Below are positions 47,932 through 56,628 of a DNA stretch of 64,000 bases, piece by piece. Under the pieces are notes generated by a model. It was not told the origin of the DNA, ran no database searches, and worked only from the letters and a program-made list of their open reading frames with translations. The number at the start of each line of letters is the position of its first letter. Position 1 is the stretch's first letter. The translations under genes and the position numbers were made by a program. This DNA comes from Streptomyces sp. AV19 (lineage in GTDB: Bacteria; Actinomycetota; Actinomycetes; Streptomycetales; Streptomycetaceae): positions 337,703-401,702 of the forward strand of contig NZ_JAEAMR010000022.1 in NCBI RefSeq assembly GCF_015999245.1, written 5' to 3'.

Positions 47932-48176
47932 CAGTCACAGCACCACCGTTCCCACCGCCGTCCCCACTGTCGTGGACGGTTGCGTTTCCTGTTCGCTCCC
48001 CACCGGTCCGTAAGTGCGCGCTCTTCGGCGCCCCTTGGCGAATCCGCAGGTGACAGGCGTGCCCCTCCAGGCCCCTCCGGGCCCCCGGGTGTGCCCCTGT
48101 GCGCCGCCCACCGCCCGATACACCGCCCGGCACCGCCGCAGCAGGACAGCAGCAGCACCCCGAAGGACGGATCGCC
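47932..48176 (+). promoter_or_regulatory. Long untranslated leader of the cys operon
   Basis: The 245 bases from the leader-peptide stop to the reductase ATG contain no further ORF that looks real. Their C-rich composition (runs such as CCCCTCC and CCCCCGGG) could favour Rho loading. No known riboswitch pattern was recognised. Attenuation through the leader peptide is inferred. Confidence 0.4.
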
Positions 48177-49880
48177 ATGCCCGCCACCCCGAAATCCCCC
48201 TCCGCCGCGAACGCGGCGGCCCGCCGGAAGACCGGCCGCCACCGAGGCGAAGGCCAGTGGGCCGTCGGCCACTTCACCCCGCTCAACGGCAACGAGCAGT
48301 TCAAGAAGGACGACGACGGTCTCAACGTACGGACACGAATTGAGACGATCTATTCGAAGACGGGTTTCGACTCGATCGATCCCGCCGACCTGCGCGGCCG
48401 GATGCGCTGGTGGGGGCTCTACACCCAGCGCAGGCCCGGGATCGACGGCGGCAAGACGGCCGTCCTCGAGGACGCCGAGCTCGACGACAAGTACTTCATG
48501 CTGCGGGTGCGCATCGACGGAGGCCGGCTGACCACCGGGCAGTTGCGCGTGATCGGCGAGATCTCCCAGGAATTCGCCCGCGGCACCGCGGACCTCACCG
48601 ACCGGCAGAACATCCAGTACCACTGGATCCGCATCGAGGACGTCCCCGAGATCTGGCGGCGGCTGGAGGCGGTCGGCCTGTCGACCACCGAGGCGTGCGG
48701 CGACACACCCCGGGTGATCCTGGGCTCCCCCGTCGCCGGCATCGCCGAGGACGAGATCGTCGACGGCACCCCGGCGATCGACGAGATCCACCGCCGCTTC
48801 GTGGGCAACCCCGACTTCTCCAACCTGCCGCGGAAGTTCAAGTCGGCCGTCTCCGGCTCCCCGTTGCTCGACGTGGCCCACGAGATCAACGACGTCGCCT
48901 TCGTCGGCGTCCGCCACCCCGAGCACGGCCCGGGCTTCGACGTCTGGGTGGGCGGCGGGCTGTCCACCAACCCCAAGATCGGTGTCCGGCTGGGCGCCTG
49001 GGTGCCCCTGGCCGAGGTGCCGGACGTCTTCGGCGCGGTCATCCGCGTCTTCCGCGACTACGGCTACCGGCGGCTGCGCACCCGCGCCCGGCTGAAGTTC
49101 CTCGTCGCCGACTGGGGAGCGGAACGATTCCGCGAGGTGCTGGAGAAGGAGTACCTCGGCCGCGCGCTCCTCGACGGCCCCGCGCCCGAGGTCCCCGTCG
49201 AGCGCTGGCGCGACCACGTGGGCGTGCACCGCCAGCAGGACGGCCGTTACTACGTCGGCTTCGCCCCGCGCGTCGGCCGCGTCGACGGCAGCACCCTCAC
49301 GAAGATCGCCGAACTGGCCGAGGAGCACGGCTCCGGACGGCTGCGCACCACCGCCGAGCAGAAGATGATCGTGCTCGACGTCGAGGAGGACCGGGTCGCG
49401 TCCCTGACCGCCGGTCTGGAGGCGCTGGACCTGCGCGTGGCGCCCTCCCCCTTCCGGCGCGGCACGATGGCCTGCACCGGCATCGAGTTCTGCAAGATCG
49501 CGATCGTGGAGACCAAGGCGCGCGGCGCGTCCCTCATCGACGAACTGGAGCGCCGCCTCCCGGAGTTCGACGAGCCGCTCACCATCAACCTCAACGGCTG
49601 CCCCAACGCCTGCGCCCGCATCCAGGTCGCGGACATCGGCCTCAAGGGCCAGCTCGTCATGGACGACGAAGGCAACCAGGTCGAGGGCTACCAGGTGCAC
49701 CTGGGCGGCGCGCTGGGCCTCCAGCCGGGCTTCGGCCGCAAGGTCCGCGGCCTGAAGGTCACCTCCGAGGGCCTGCCCGACTACGTCGAGCGGGTGCTGC
49801 GCCGCTACCTCGAACAGCGCGAGGACGGCGAGCGGTTCGCGGCGTGGACCACCCGGGCGTCCGAGGAGGATCTGTCGTGA
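48177..49880 (+). CDS. Ferredoxin-dependent sulfite reductase (SirA/NirA family)
   Basis: A 567-residue siroheme/[4Fe-4S] reductase. Two ferredoxin-like and two siroheme domains are present. The cluster ligands are ACTGIEFC (about 433-440) and NGCPNAC (about 475-481), the latter also next to the siroheme. A Tyr in WWGLYTQRRPG and a Cys in TTEACGDTPR occupy the positions of the Tyr-Cys link of mycobacterial SirA/NirA. It reduces sulfite to sulfide with six electrons. Operon context with cysH, cysD and cysN favours sulfite over nitrite. The ATG follows CGAAGGAC. Confidence 0.93.
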   Translation: MPATPKSPSAANAAARRKTGRHRGEGQWAVGHFTPLNGNEQFKKDDDGLNVRTRIETIYSKTGFDSIDPADLRGRMRWWGLYTQRRPGIDGGKTAVLEDAELDDKYFMLRVRIDGGRLTTGQLRVIGEISQEFARGTADLTDRQNIQYHWIRIEDVPEIWRRLEAVGLSTTEACGDTPRVILGSPVAGIAEDEIVDGTPAIDEIHRRFVGNPDFSNLPRKFKSAVSGSPLLDVAHEINDVAFVGVRHPEHGPGFDVWVGGGLSTNPKIGVRLGAWVPLAEVPDVFGAVIRVFRDYGYRRLRTRARLKFLVADWGAERFREVLEKEYLGRALLDGPAPEVPVERWRDHVGVHRQQDGRYYVGFAPRVGRVDGSTLTKIAELAEEHGSGRLRTTAEQKMIVLDVEEDRVASLTAGLEALDLRVAPSPFRRGTMACTGIEFCKIAIVETKARGASLIDELERRLPEFDEPLTINLNGCPNACARIQVADIGLKGQLVMDDEGNQVEGYQVHLGGALGLQPGFGRKVRGLKVTSEGLPDYVERVLRRYLEQREDGERFAAWTTRASEEDLS

Positions 49881-49900
49881 GCAAGGAGAACCTGTCGTGA
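49877..49900 (+). other. Mini-ORF from a duplicated stop/start junction
   Basis: The reductase stop overlaps a GTG (GTGA) that opens a 7-codon frame ending in TGA, which overlaps the GTG of the zinc-ribbon gene in the same way. CTGTCGTGAGCA occurs at both junctions, 20 bases apart, each after a GGAG-type sequence. This looks like a small tandem duplication of binding site, stop and start. Confidence 0.6.
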
Positions 49901-50076
49901 GCAGCGCCCGCGCCGTCCCCTTCCACTGCCCCTACTGCGCCGACGAGGACCTGCGCCCCCACGAGTCGGGCCACGGCGCCTGGGAGTGCGCGGCCTGCAA
50001 CCGCGCGTTCCAGCTGAAGTTCCTCGGGCTGCTCGCCCGGCGCACCGGTCCGGGAGGTTCCCATGAGCGCTCTTGA
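49897..50076 (+). CDS. Small zinc-ribbon protein of the cys operon
   Basis: A 59-residue protein with two CxxC pairs (HCPYCADED and WECAACNRAF), a probable zinc ribbon, ending GGSHERS. GTG start 8 bases after AAGGAG; its 3' end overlaps cysH by 14 bases. A protein of this kind is commonly found between the sulfite reductase and cysH in Streptomyces; its role is not known, possibly a redox or assembly partner of the iron-sulfur reductases. Confidence 0.8.
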   Translation: MSSARAVPFHCPYCADEDLRPHESGHGAWECAACNRAFQLKFLGLLARRTGPGGSHERS

Positions 50077-50746
50077 GGAGCTCGCCCTGCGCGCGGGGCG
50101 GGAGTTGGAGGACGCCCCGGCGCTGGAGATCGTGCGCTGGGCGGCCGGCACCTTCGGCGACCGCTTCTGTGTCACCTCCTCCATGGAGGACGCCGTCGTC
50201 GCGCACCTCGCCTCCCGGGTCCGGCCCGGCGTGGACGTCGTCTTCCTGGACACCGGCTACCACTTCCCCGAGACCATCGGCACCCGGGACGCCGTCGAGG
50301 CGGTGATGGACGTCCGCGTCCTGACCCTCACCCCCGTCCAGACCGTGGCCGAACAGGACGCCGAGTACGGCCCGGAGCTGCACGACCGCGACCCGGACCT
50401 GTGCTGCGCCCTGCGCAAGATGCGGCCGCTGGAGGCCGGGCTGGCCGGCTACGACGCCTGGGCGACCGGGCTGCGCCGCGACGAGTCCCCGACCCGGGCG
50501 AACACGCCCGTCGTCGGCTGGGACGCCCGCCGCGGCAAGGTCAAGGTGGCACCGATCGCCCGCTGGACCCAGGACGACGTGGACGCCTACGTCGCCGAAC
50601 ACGGCGTCCTCGTCAACCCGTTGCTGACGGACGGCTACGCGTCCGTCGGCTGCGCGCCCTGCACCCGGCGGGTGCGGGCGGGCGAGGACGCCCGGGCCGG
50701 CCGCTGGGCCGGCCTCGCCAAGACCGAGTGCGGACTGCACGGATGA
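50063..50746 (+). CDS. cysH: Phosphoadenylyl/adenylyl-sulfate reductase
   Basis: A 227-residue reductase. The cysteine pattern CC (about 114-115), CAPC (about 197-200) and the catalytic ECGLH near the C-terminus is that of [4Fe-4S] enzymes that reduce APS (or PAPS) with thioredoxin, giving sulfite. The binding segment [11 protein letters not shown] and [11 protein letters not shown] also match. GGGAGG lies 6 bases before the ATG. Because cysC is also present, both APS and PAPS routes are possible. Confidence 0.94.
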   Translation: MSALEELALRAGRELEDAPALEIVRWAAGTFGDRFCVTSSMEDAVVAHLASRVRPGVDVVFLDTGYHFPETIGTRDAVEAVMDVRVLTLTPVQTVAEQDAEYGPELHDRDPDLCCALRKMRPLEAGLAGYDAWATGLRRDESPTRANTPVVGWDARRGKVKVAPIARWTQDDVDAYVAEHGVLVNPLLTDGYASVGCAPCTRRVRAGEDARAGRWAGLAKTECGLHG

Positions 50747-51315
50747 CCGGAACGGACCCCTGGGGGAACCGCATGACGGGTACGACGGGTTCGACGGTAT
50801 GGCTCACCGGCCTGCCGAGCGCGGGCAAGACGACGATCGCCCGCGCGCTGGCCGGCCGGCTGCGCGACGAGGGCCGCCGGGCAGAGGTGCTGGACGGCGA
50901 CGAGATCCGCGCCTTCCTCTCCGCCGGGCTGGGCTTCTCCCGCGCCGACCGCGACACCAACGTCCAGCGGATCGGCTTCGTCGCCCAGTTGCTCGCCGCG
51001 CACGGCGTCACCGTCCTCGTCCCGGTCATCGCCCCCTACGCCGACTCCCGCGAGGCGGTGCGCAAGCGGCACCTGGAGCGCGGCACCCCCTACGTCGAGG
51101 TGCACGTGGCGACGCCGCTGGAGGTGTGCGCCGAGCGCGACGTGAAGGGCCTGTACGCGCGGCAGGCGAAGGGCGAGATATCCGGGCTGACGGGAGTGGA
51201 CGACCCGTACGAGGCCCCGGACGCCCCGGACCTGCGGCTCGCCGCGCACGGGCGGACGCCCGGGGAGTCGGCCGACGCGGTGCACGCGCTGCTGGCGGGA
51301 AGGGGTCTGCTGTGA
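50743..51315 (+). CDS. cysC: Adenylyl-sulfate kinase
   Basis: A 190-residue P-loop kinase: Walker [10 protein letters not shown] (about 24-32), DGDEIR with the APS-binding region, [20 protein letters not shown] and [16 protein letters not shown]. It phosphorylates APS to PAPS. The ATG overlaps the cysH stop (ATGA); a second ATG ten codons on is possible. The stop overlaps cysD (GTGA). Confidence 0.95.
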   Translation: MTGTDPWGNRMTGTTGSTVWLTGLPSAGKTTIARALAGRLRDEGRRAEVLDGDEIRAFLSAGLGFSRADRDTNVQRIGFVAQLLAAHGVTVLVPVIAPYADSREAVRKRHLERGTPYVEVHVATPLEVCAERDVKGLYARQAKGEISGLTGVDDPYEAPDAPDLRLAAHGRTPGESADAVHALLAGRGLL

Positions 51316-52220
51316 CCGACAGTCCGTACGCCCTGTCGCACCTGGACGCGCTGGAGTCGGAGGCGGTGCACGTCTTCCGGGAGGTGGCGGGCGAGTTCGA
51401 GCGCCCGGTGCTGCTGTTCTCCGGCGGCAAGGACTCCGTGGTGATGCTGCACGCGGCGCTCAAGGCGTTCGCCCCGGCCCCGCTGCCGTTCGCCCTGCTG
51501 CACGTGGACACCGGGCACAACTTCCCGGAGGTGCTGGCCTACCGCGACCGCACGGTCGCCCGCCACGGGCTGCGCCTGTTCGTCGCGTCCGTCCAGGAGT
51601 TCATCGACGACGGGCGGCTGCGCGAGCGCCCCGACGGCACCCGCAACCCGCTGCAGACCGCCCCGCTGCTCGACGCCATCACCGGGCACCGCTTCGACGC
51701 GGTCTTCGGCGGCGGCCGCCGCGACGAGGAGAAGGCCCGCGCCAAGGAGCGGGTCTTCTCGCTGCGGGACGAGTTCGGCGGCTGGGACCCGCGCCGCCAG
51801 CGCCCCGAACTGTGGCAGCTCTACAACGGCCGGCACTCCCCCGGCGAGCACGTCCGCGTCTTCCCGCTGTCCAACTGGACCGAGCTGGACGTGTGGCAGT
51901 ACATAGCCCGCGAGCGCATCGAACTGCCGGACATCTACTTCGCGCACGAGCGCGAGGTCTTCCGCCGCGACGGCATGTGGCTGACCGCCGGCGACTGGGG
52001 CGGGCCCAAGGACGGCGAGCCGGTCGAAAAGCGCCTGGTGCGCTACCGCACCGTCGGCGACATGTCCTGCACGGGCGCCGTCGATTCGGACGCGACGACG
52101 ACCGACGCCGTGATCGCCGAGATCGCCGCCTCGCGCCTGACCGAGCGCGGCGCCACCCGGGCCGACGACCGGCTCTCGGACACGGCCATGGAGGACCGCA
52201 AGAGAGAGGGCTACTTCTAG
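51312..52220 (+). CDS. cysD: Sulfate adenylyltransferase subunit 2
   Basis: A 302-residue ATP pyrophosphatase-type subunit with the PP-loop [10 protein letters not shown] (about 37-46), [27 protein letters not shown] and [13 protein letters not shown]. With CysN it makes APS from sulfate and ATP. GTG start overlapping cysC. The C-terminal EDRKREGYF matches the family end. Confidence 0.96.
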   Translation: MTDSPYALSHLDALESEAVHVFREVAGEFERPVLLFSGGKDSVVMLHAALKAFAPAPLPFALLHVDTGHNFPEVLAYRDRTVARHGLRLFVASVQEFIDDGRLRERPDGTRNPLQTAPLLDAITGHRFDAVFGGGRRDEEKARAKERVFSLRDEFGGWDPRRQRPELWQLYNGRHSPGEHVRVFPLSNWTELDVWQYIARERIELPDIYFAHEREVFRRDGMWLTAGDWGGPKDGEPVEKRLVRYRTVGDMSCTGAVDSDATTTDAVIAEIAASRLTERGATRADDRLSDTAMEDRKREGYF

Positions 52221-52246
52221 CCCGGCTGCTTCCGGCCCGGCTTCCG

Positions 52247-52275
52247 GCCAGCCCTTCCGGCCCGGAAGGGCTGGC
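52247..52275 (+). other. Hairpin between cysD and cysN
   Basis: GCCAGCCCTTCCG and CGGAAGGGCTGGC form a perfect 13-base stem with a 3-base loop in the 109-base cysD-cysN gap, the longest gap inside the operon. It may stop or stabilise part of the transcript. Confidence 0.65.
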
Positions 52276-52329
52276 GCCGGCCCGCCCCTTCGTCACGCCC
52301 CCGTTCACCCACAGCTCCAGGGACGATCC

Positions 52330-53658
52330 ATGACCACAGCCGAGCACGCCGGGGCCACGACCCTGCTGCGCTTCGCCACCGCGGGATCCGTCGACGACGG
52401 CAAGTCCACCCTCGTCGGGCGGCTGCTGCACGACTCCCGTTCGGTGCTGGCCGACCAGCTGGAGGCCGTCGAGCACGCCTCCCGCAGCCGCGGCCACGAC
52501 GCCCCCGACCTGGCCCTGCTCACCGACGGGCTGCGGGCCGAGCGCGAGCAGGGCATCACCATCGACGTCGCGTACCGCTACTTCGCCACCGCCCGCCGCC
52601 GGTTCGTCCTCGCCGACACCCCCGGCCACGTGCAGTACACCCGCAACATGGTCACCGGGGCCTCCACGGCGGAACTCGCCGTGGTGCTGGTCGACGCCCG
52701 CAACGGCGTCGTCGAACAGACCCGCCGGCACGCCGCGGTGGCCGCCCTGCTGCGCGTCCCGCACGTGGTGCTGGCCGTCAACAAGATGGACCTCGTGGAC
52801 TGGGCGGAGCCCGTCTTCGCCCGCATAGCCGAGGAGTTCGGCGCCTACGCCGCCTCGCTGGGCGTCCCCGAGGTGACGGCGATCCCGATCTCGGCGCTGG
52901 CCGGCGACAACGTGGTGACGCCGTCCGCCCACATGGACTGGTACGGCGGCCCGACCGTGCTGGAGCACCTGGAGACCGTGCCCGTGGTCGCCGACCCCAC
53001 CGCCGACCCGGCCCGCTTCCCCGTGCAGTACGTGATCCGGCCGCGGACCGCCGGGCACCCCGACTACCGCGGCTACGCGGGGCAGATCGCCTCCGGCGTG
53101 CTGCGCGTCGGCGACTCGGTGACCGTGCTGCCCTCCGGCCGCACCAGCACGATCGCCGCCCTCGACGCGCTCGGCACCCCGGCCGACGTCGCCTGGGCCC
53201 CGCAGTCCGTGACCGTCCTCCTCGCCGACGACCTCGACGTCTCCCGCGGCGACCTGATCGCGCCCACCGCCGGGGCGCCCGTGCCGGTGCGCGAGGTGGA
53301 GGCGACCGTGTGCCACGTCGCCGACCGGCCGCTGCGGCCCGGCGACCGGGTGCTGCTCAAGCACACCACGCGCACGGTCAAGGCGATCGTCGAGGACCTC
53401 CCGTCCCGGCTGAACCTCGCCGACCTGTCCCAGCACCCCGCACCCGGCGAGCTGGCGGCCAACGACATCGGCCGGGTGGTGCTGCGCACCGCCGAGCCGC
53501 TGGCGCTCGACGCGTACGCCCTCTCCCGGCGCACCGGTTCGTTCCTGCTGATCGACCCGGCCGACGGCACGACGCTGGCGGCGGGCATGGCGGGCGCGGC
53601 GTTCGGCGCGCCCGACGGGGCGGCGGCGGACGAGGACGACGAGGGCTGGGACTTCTGA
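52330..53658 (+). CDS. cysN: Sulfate adenylyltransferase subunit 1 (GTPase)
   Basis: A 442-residue EF-Tu-like GTPase: G1 GSVDDGKST (about 19-27), G2 region REQGITIDVAYRYF, G3 DTPGHVQYTRN (about 95), G4 NKMD (about 153), then beta-barrel domains. It drives APS synthesis by GTP hydrolysis with CysD. No APS-kinase domain is fused, in line with the separate cysC. The tail DEDDEGWDF is acidic. Confidence 0.96.
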   Translation: MTTAEHAGATTLLRFATAGSVDDGKSTLVGRLLHDSRSVLADQLEAVEHASRSRGHDAPDLALLTDGLRAEREQGITIDVAYRYFATARRRFVLADTPGHVQYTRNMVTGASTAELAVVLVDARNGVVEQTRRHAAVAALLRVPHVVLAVNKMDLVDWAEPVFARIAEEFGAYAASLGVPEVTAIPISALAGDNVVTPSAHMDWYGGPTVLEHLETVPVVADPTADPARFPVQYVIRPRTAGHPDYRGYAGQIASGVLRVGDSVTVLPSGRTSTIAALDALGTPADVAWAPQSVTVLLADDLDVSRGDLIAPTAGAPVPVREVEATVCHVADRPLRPGDRVLLKHTTRTVKAIVEDLPSRLNLADLSQHPAPGELAANDIGRVVLRTAEPLALDAYALSRRTGSFLLIDPADGTTLAAGMAGAAFGAPDGAAADEDDEGWDF

Positions 53659-53659
53659 C

Positions 53660-53764
53660 ATGACACCACGGGACTTCTTCTCCGGCTTCGACAAGAAGGG
53701 CGGCCGCGTGGGCAGCGGCGCCCTCGGCAGCGGACAGGGCGGAGTGGGCCGATGTGCGCGCTGA
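53660..53764 (+). CDS. Possible 34-residue ORF after cysN
   Basis: ATG one base after the cysN stop opens MTPRDFFSGFDKKGGRVGSG and continues as a glycine-rich peptide to TGA. The tight spacing suggests coupling, but the short glycine-rich sequence could be chance. It occupies the 160-base gap before the lipoprotein gene. Confidence 0.35.
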   Translation: MTPRDFFSGFDKKGGRVGSGALGSGQGGVGRCAR

Positions 53765-53822
53765 CGCCCGTATCCCCCTCCCCCGCCCAGGCACGTCCGG
53801 ACCGTCGAGAGGAAGCCCCCTC

Positions 53823-54929
53823 ATGTCCGCCCCCCACCCGGCCCGCCGCGCGCTCGCGGCCCTGGCCGCACTGCCGCTGCTGACCGCCGCGCTCACCTCC
53901 TGCGGCTACGGATCCCGGGCCGAGAGGAACGACGTCGGCTCCACCGCCACGAGCGGGAGGAAACTCTCCGCGGACACCGTGCGGATCGGCTACTTCCCCA
54001 ACATCACCCACGCCACCCCCCTGGTCGGCGAGCAGGAGGGGATCTTCCAGAGGGAACTCGGCGGCACCAGGCTGAAGTCGGCCGCCTTCAACGCCGGGCC
54101 GTCCGCGATCGAGGCGCTCAACGCCGGCTCGATCGACATCGGCTGGATCGGCCCGTCGCCCGCCATCAACGGCTGGGTCAAGTCGAGGGGCAAGAACCTG
54201 CGCATCGTCTCCGGCTCCGCGTCCGGGGGCGTCAGACTCGTCGTCGACCCCAGGAAGATCACCTCGGCCGAGGACGTGAAGGGCAAGCGGATCGCGACGC
54301 CGCAGAAGGGCAACACCCAGGACGTCGCCTTCCTCAGCTGGATCGCCGGCAAGGGCTGGAAGGTCGATCCGCAGAGCGGCAAGGGCGACGTCTCGGTGGT
54401 CCGCACGGACAACAAGGTCGTCCCTGACGCCTTCAGGTCCGGCTCCGTGGACGGCGCGTGGGTGCCCGAGCCCACCGCCTCCAAGCTGGTCTCCGAGGGC
54501 GGCAAGGTGCTGCTGGACGAGTCCTCGCTGTGGCCGGGCGGCAAGTTCGTGATCACCAATGTGATCGTGTCGCAGAAGTTCCTGGCCGCGCACCCGGACG
54601 TGGTCGAGGCCGTGCTGCGCGGCTCGGTGCGGACCAACGCCTGGATCGCCGCCCATCCGGACCGGGCCAAGGCGTCGGCCAACGCCGCGCTCAAGAGGCT
54701 CTCCGGCAAGGCGCTCCCGGCCGGCGTCCTCGACCCGGCGTGGAAGTCCCTCCGGACGCTCGACGACCCGCTCGCCCCGACGCTGCGGGCCGAGGCGGAG
54801 CACGCCGTGGCGGCCGGACTGCTCGACGAGCCCGACCTGTCCGGCATCTACGACCTCACCCTGCTCAACAAGGTGCTGAGGGCCGAGGGCAAACCGGCCG
54901 TCAGTGCGGCGAAGCTCGGCAAGCAGTAG
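53823..54929 (+). CDS. ssuA: Sulfonate/taurine-type ABC substrate-binding lipoprotein
   Basis: A 368-residue lipoprotein (lipobox ALTSC). The fold pattern of SsuA/TauA/NrtA binding proteins is present: VRIGYFPNITHATPLVG, NAGPSAIEALNAGSIDIGWIGPSPAIN in part, GKRIATPQKGNTQDVAF, DGAWVPEPTASKLV. It binds an organosulfonate outside the membrane. It follows cysN and precedes the matching ATPase and permease genes. Nitrate-type ligands cannot be excluded from sequence alone, but the sulfur context is strong. Confidence 0.9.
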   Translation: MSAPHPARRALAALAALPLLTAALTSCGYGSRAERNDVGSTATSGRKLSADTVRIGYFPNITHATPLVGEQEGIFQRELGGTRLKSAAFNAGPSAIEALNAGSIDIGWIGPSPAINGWVKSRGKNLRIVSGSASGGVRLVVDPRKITSAEDVKGKRIATPQKGNTQDVAFLSWIAGKGWKVDPQSGKGDVSVVRTDNKVVPDAFRSGSVDGAWVPEPTASKLVSEGGKVLLDESSLWPGGKFVITNVIVSQKFLAAHPDVVEAVLRGSVRTNAWIAAHPDRAKASANAALKRLSGKALPAGVLDPAWKSLRTLDDPLAPTLRAEAEHAVAAGLLDEPDLSGIYDLTLLNKVLRAEGKPAVSAAKLGKQ

Positions 54930-54962
54930 TGGCAGTGTCCGCCCACGTACCTGGAGGTCCGG

Positions 54963-55766
54963 ATGGCCCCGGCAGCGACCACTGACAGTTCCGGCACGAC
55001 CGCCGTCGCGGAGGACGCTCCGCCGGCCGTCCGGCTCGACCACGTCCACAAGCGGTTCGGCCGGGCGGGCGGGGACCGCGCCGTGCTGGACGACATCACC
55101 CTCGACGTCCGCCCCGGGGAGTTCGTCTGCCTCCTCGGGGCGTCCGGCTGCGGCAAGTCCACCCTGCTCAACCTGGTGGCCGGGCTCGACCGGCCCACCG
55201 CCGGCACCATCGACGTGCCGGGCGGGCGGCCCGCGTTGATGTTCCAGGAACACGCGCTGTTCCCCTGGCTGACCGCCGGCCGGAACATCGAACTCGCCCT
55301 GCGGCTGCGCGGCGTCCCCCGTGCCGGGCGGCGCGCGGAGGCCGAGCGGCTGCTCGACCTCGTCCGCCTCGGCGGCTCGTACGGCAAGCGGGTCCACGAG
55401 CTGTCGGGCGGCATGCGCCAGCGCGTCGCGCTCGCCCGCGCCCTGGCGCAGGACAGCCGGCTGCTGCTGATGGACGAGCCGTTCGCCGCGCTCGACGCGA
55501 TCACCCGGGACGTGCTGCACCACGAACTGACCCGTATCTGGTCGGAGACGGCGCTGTCGGTGCTGTTCGTCACGCACAACGTCCGCGAGGCCGTACGGCT
55601 CGGGGAGCGGGTGGTGCTGCTGTCCTCGCGGCCCGGCCGGGTGGTGCGGGAGTGGACGGTGGACCTGCCGCAGCCGCGCCGCATCGAGGACGGCGCGGTC
55701 GCGGAGCTGTCCGTGGAGATAACCGAGGAACTGCGTGGGGAGATCCGCCGTCATGGCAAGCACTGA
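54963..55766 (+). CDS. ssuB: Sulfonate-type ABC transporter ATPase
   Basis: A 267-residue ATPase: Walker A GASGCGKST (about 59-67), Q-loop MFQEHALFPWLTAG, signature ELSGGMRQRVALARALA, Walker B LLLMDEPFAALDA and the switch His in VTHNVREA. SsuB/TauB-type sequences have this EHALFPW context. It overlaps the permease gene by 14 bases. Confidence 0.93.
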   Translation: MAPAATTDSSGTTAVAEDAPPAVRLDHVHKRFGRAGGDRAVLDDITLDVRPGEFVCLLGASGCGKSTLLNLVAGLDRPTAGTIDVPGGRPALMFQEHALFPWLTAGRNIELALRLRGVPRAGRRAEAERLLDLVRLGGSYGKRVHELSGGMRQRVALARALAQDSRLLLMDEPFAALDAITRDVLHHELTRIWSETALSVLFVTHNVREAVRLGERVVLLSSRPGRVVREWTVDLPQPRRIEDGAVAELSVEITEELRGEIRRHGKH

Positions 55767-56628
55767 CACCGCCGGTCCGGACCTCGCGGGGCTGGAGGCC
55801 GGACTCGACGCGCTGGACGCCGTGCCGGACCGCCGGGTGTCGTGGCGCCAGGTCCTGCTGCGCAAGGTGCTGCCGCCGGTGACCGCCGTGGTGCTGGTGC
55901 TCGCCGTGTGGAAGCTGCTGGTCGTCGCCGGGGTCACCGACGACTACAAGCTCCCCGACCCGTCGGCGGTCTGGGGCAGCCTGCGCGAACTGTGGCTGAA
56001 CGGCACGCTGTTCGACATCATCTGGACCAGCGTCTCGCGCGGCCTGCTCGGCTTCGTGGCCGCCCTCGTCATCGGCACGCCGCTGGGGCTGGTCGTGGCC
56101 CGGGTGCCGTTCGTCCGGGCGGCGCTGGGCCCGGTCCTGTCCGGCCTCCAGTCCCTCCCGTCGGTCGCCTGGGTACCGGCCGCGGTCATCTGGCTCGGCA
56201 TCACCGACGCGGCGATGTACACGGTCATCCTGCTGGGCGCGGTGCCGTCGATCGCCAACGGGCTGGTCTCCGGCATCGACCAGGTCCCTCCGCTCTATCT
56301 GCGGGCCGGGCGGACGCTGGGCGCCACGGGGGCGCGGGGCGCGCGGTTCGTCCTGCTGCCGGCCGCGCTGCCCGGCTACATCGCCGGACTCAAGCAGGGC
56401 TGGGCCTTCTCCTGGCGCTCACTGATGGCCGCCGAACTCATCGCGTCCTCCCCCGACTTGGGGCTGGGGCTGGGCCAGTACCTGGAGAACGCCCGCACCG
56501 ACTCCGACATGCCGGGCGTGCTGCTGGGGATCCTGCTGATCCTCTTCGTCGGCATCGCCATCGACCTCGCCGTCTTCAGCCCGCTGGAGCGGCGGGTGCT
56601 GCGGACGCGCGGGCTGGCGGCGCGGTGA
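55753..56628 (+). CDS. ssuC: Sulfonate-type ABC transporter permease
   Basis: A 291-residue permease with six hydrophobic segments and the coupling motif in LYLRAGRTLGATGARGARFVLLPAALPGYIAGLKQG (in part), LMAAELIASSPDLGLGLGQYL. The ATG at 55753 follows GGGGAG; an upstream in-frame ATG at 55735 is less likely. The stop overlaps the next gene (GTGA). Confidence 0.92.
   Translation: MASTDTAGPDLAGLEAGLDALDAVPDRRVSWRQVLLRKVLPPVTAVVLVLAVWKLLVVAGVTDDYKLPDPSAVWGSLRELWLNGTLFDIIWTSVSRGLLGFVAALVIGTPLGLVVARVPFVRAALGPVLSGLQSLPSVAWVPAAVIWLGITDAAMYTVILLGAVPSIANGLVSGIDQVPPLYLRAGRTLGATGARGARFVLLPAALPGYIAGLKQGWAFSWRSLMAAELIASSPDLGLGLGQYLENARTDSDMPGVLLGILLILFVGIAIDLAVFSPLERRVLRTRGLAAR

Noticed and set aside
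47905-48123. Minus-strand ORF in the cys operon leader
   Set aside because: No binding site and unstructured Gly/Arg/Thr-rich translation; the plus-strand leader peptide explains the region better.
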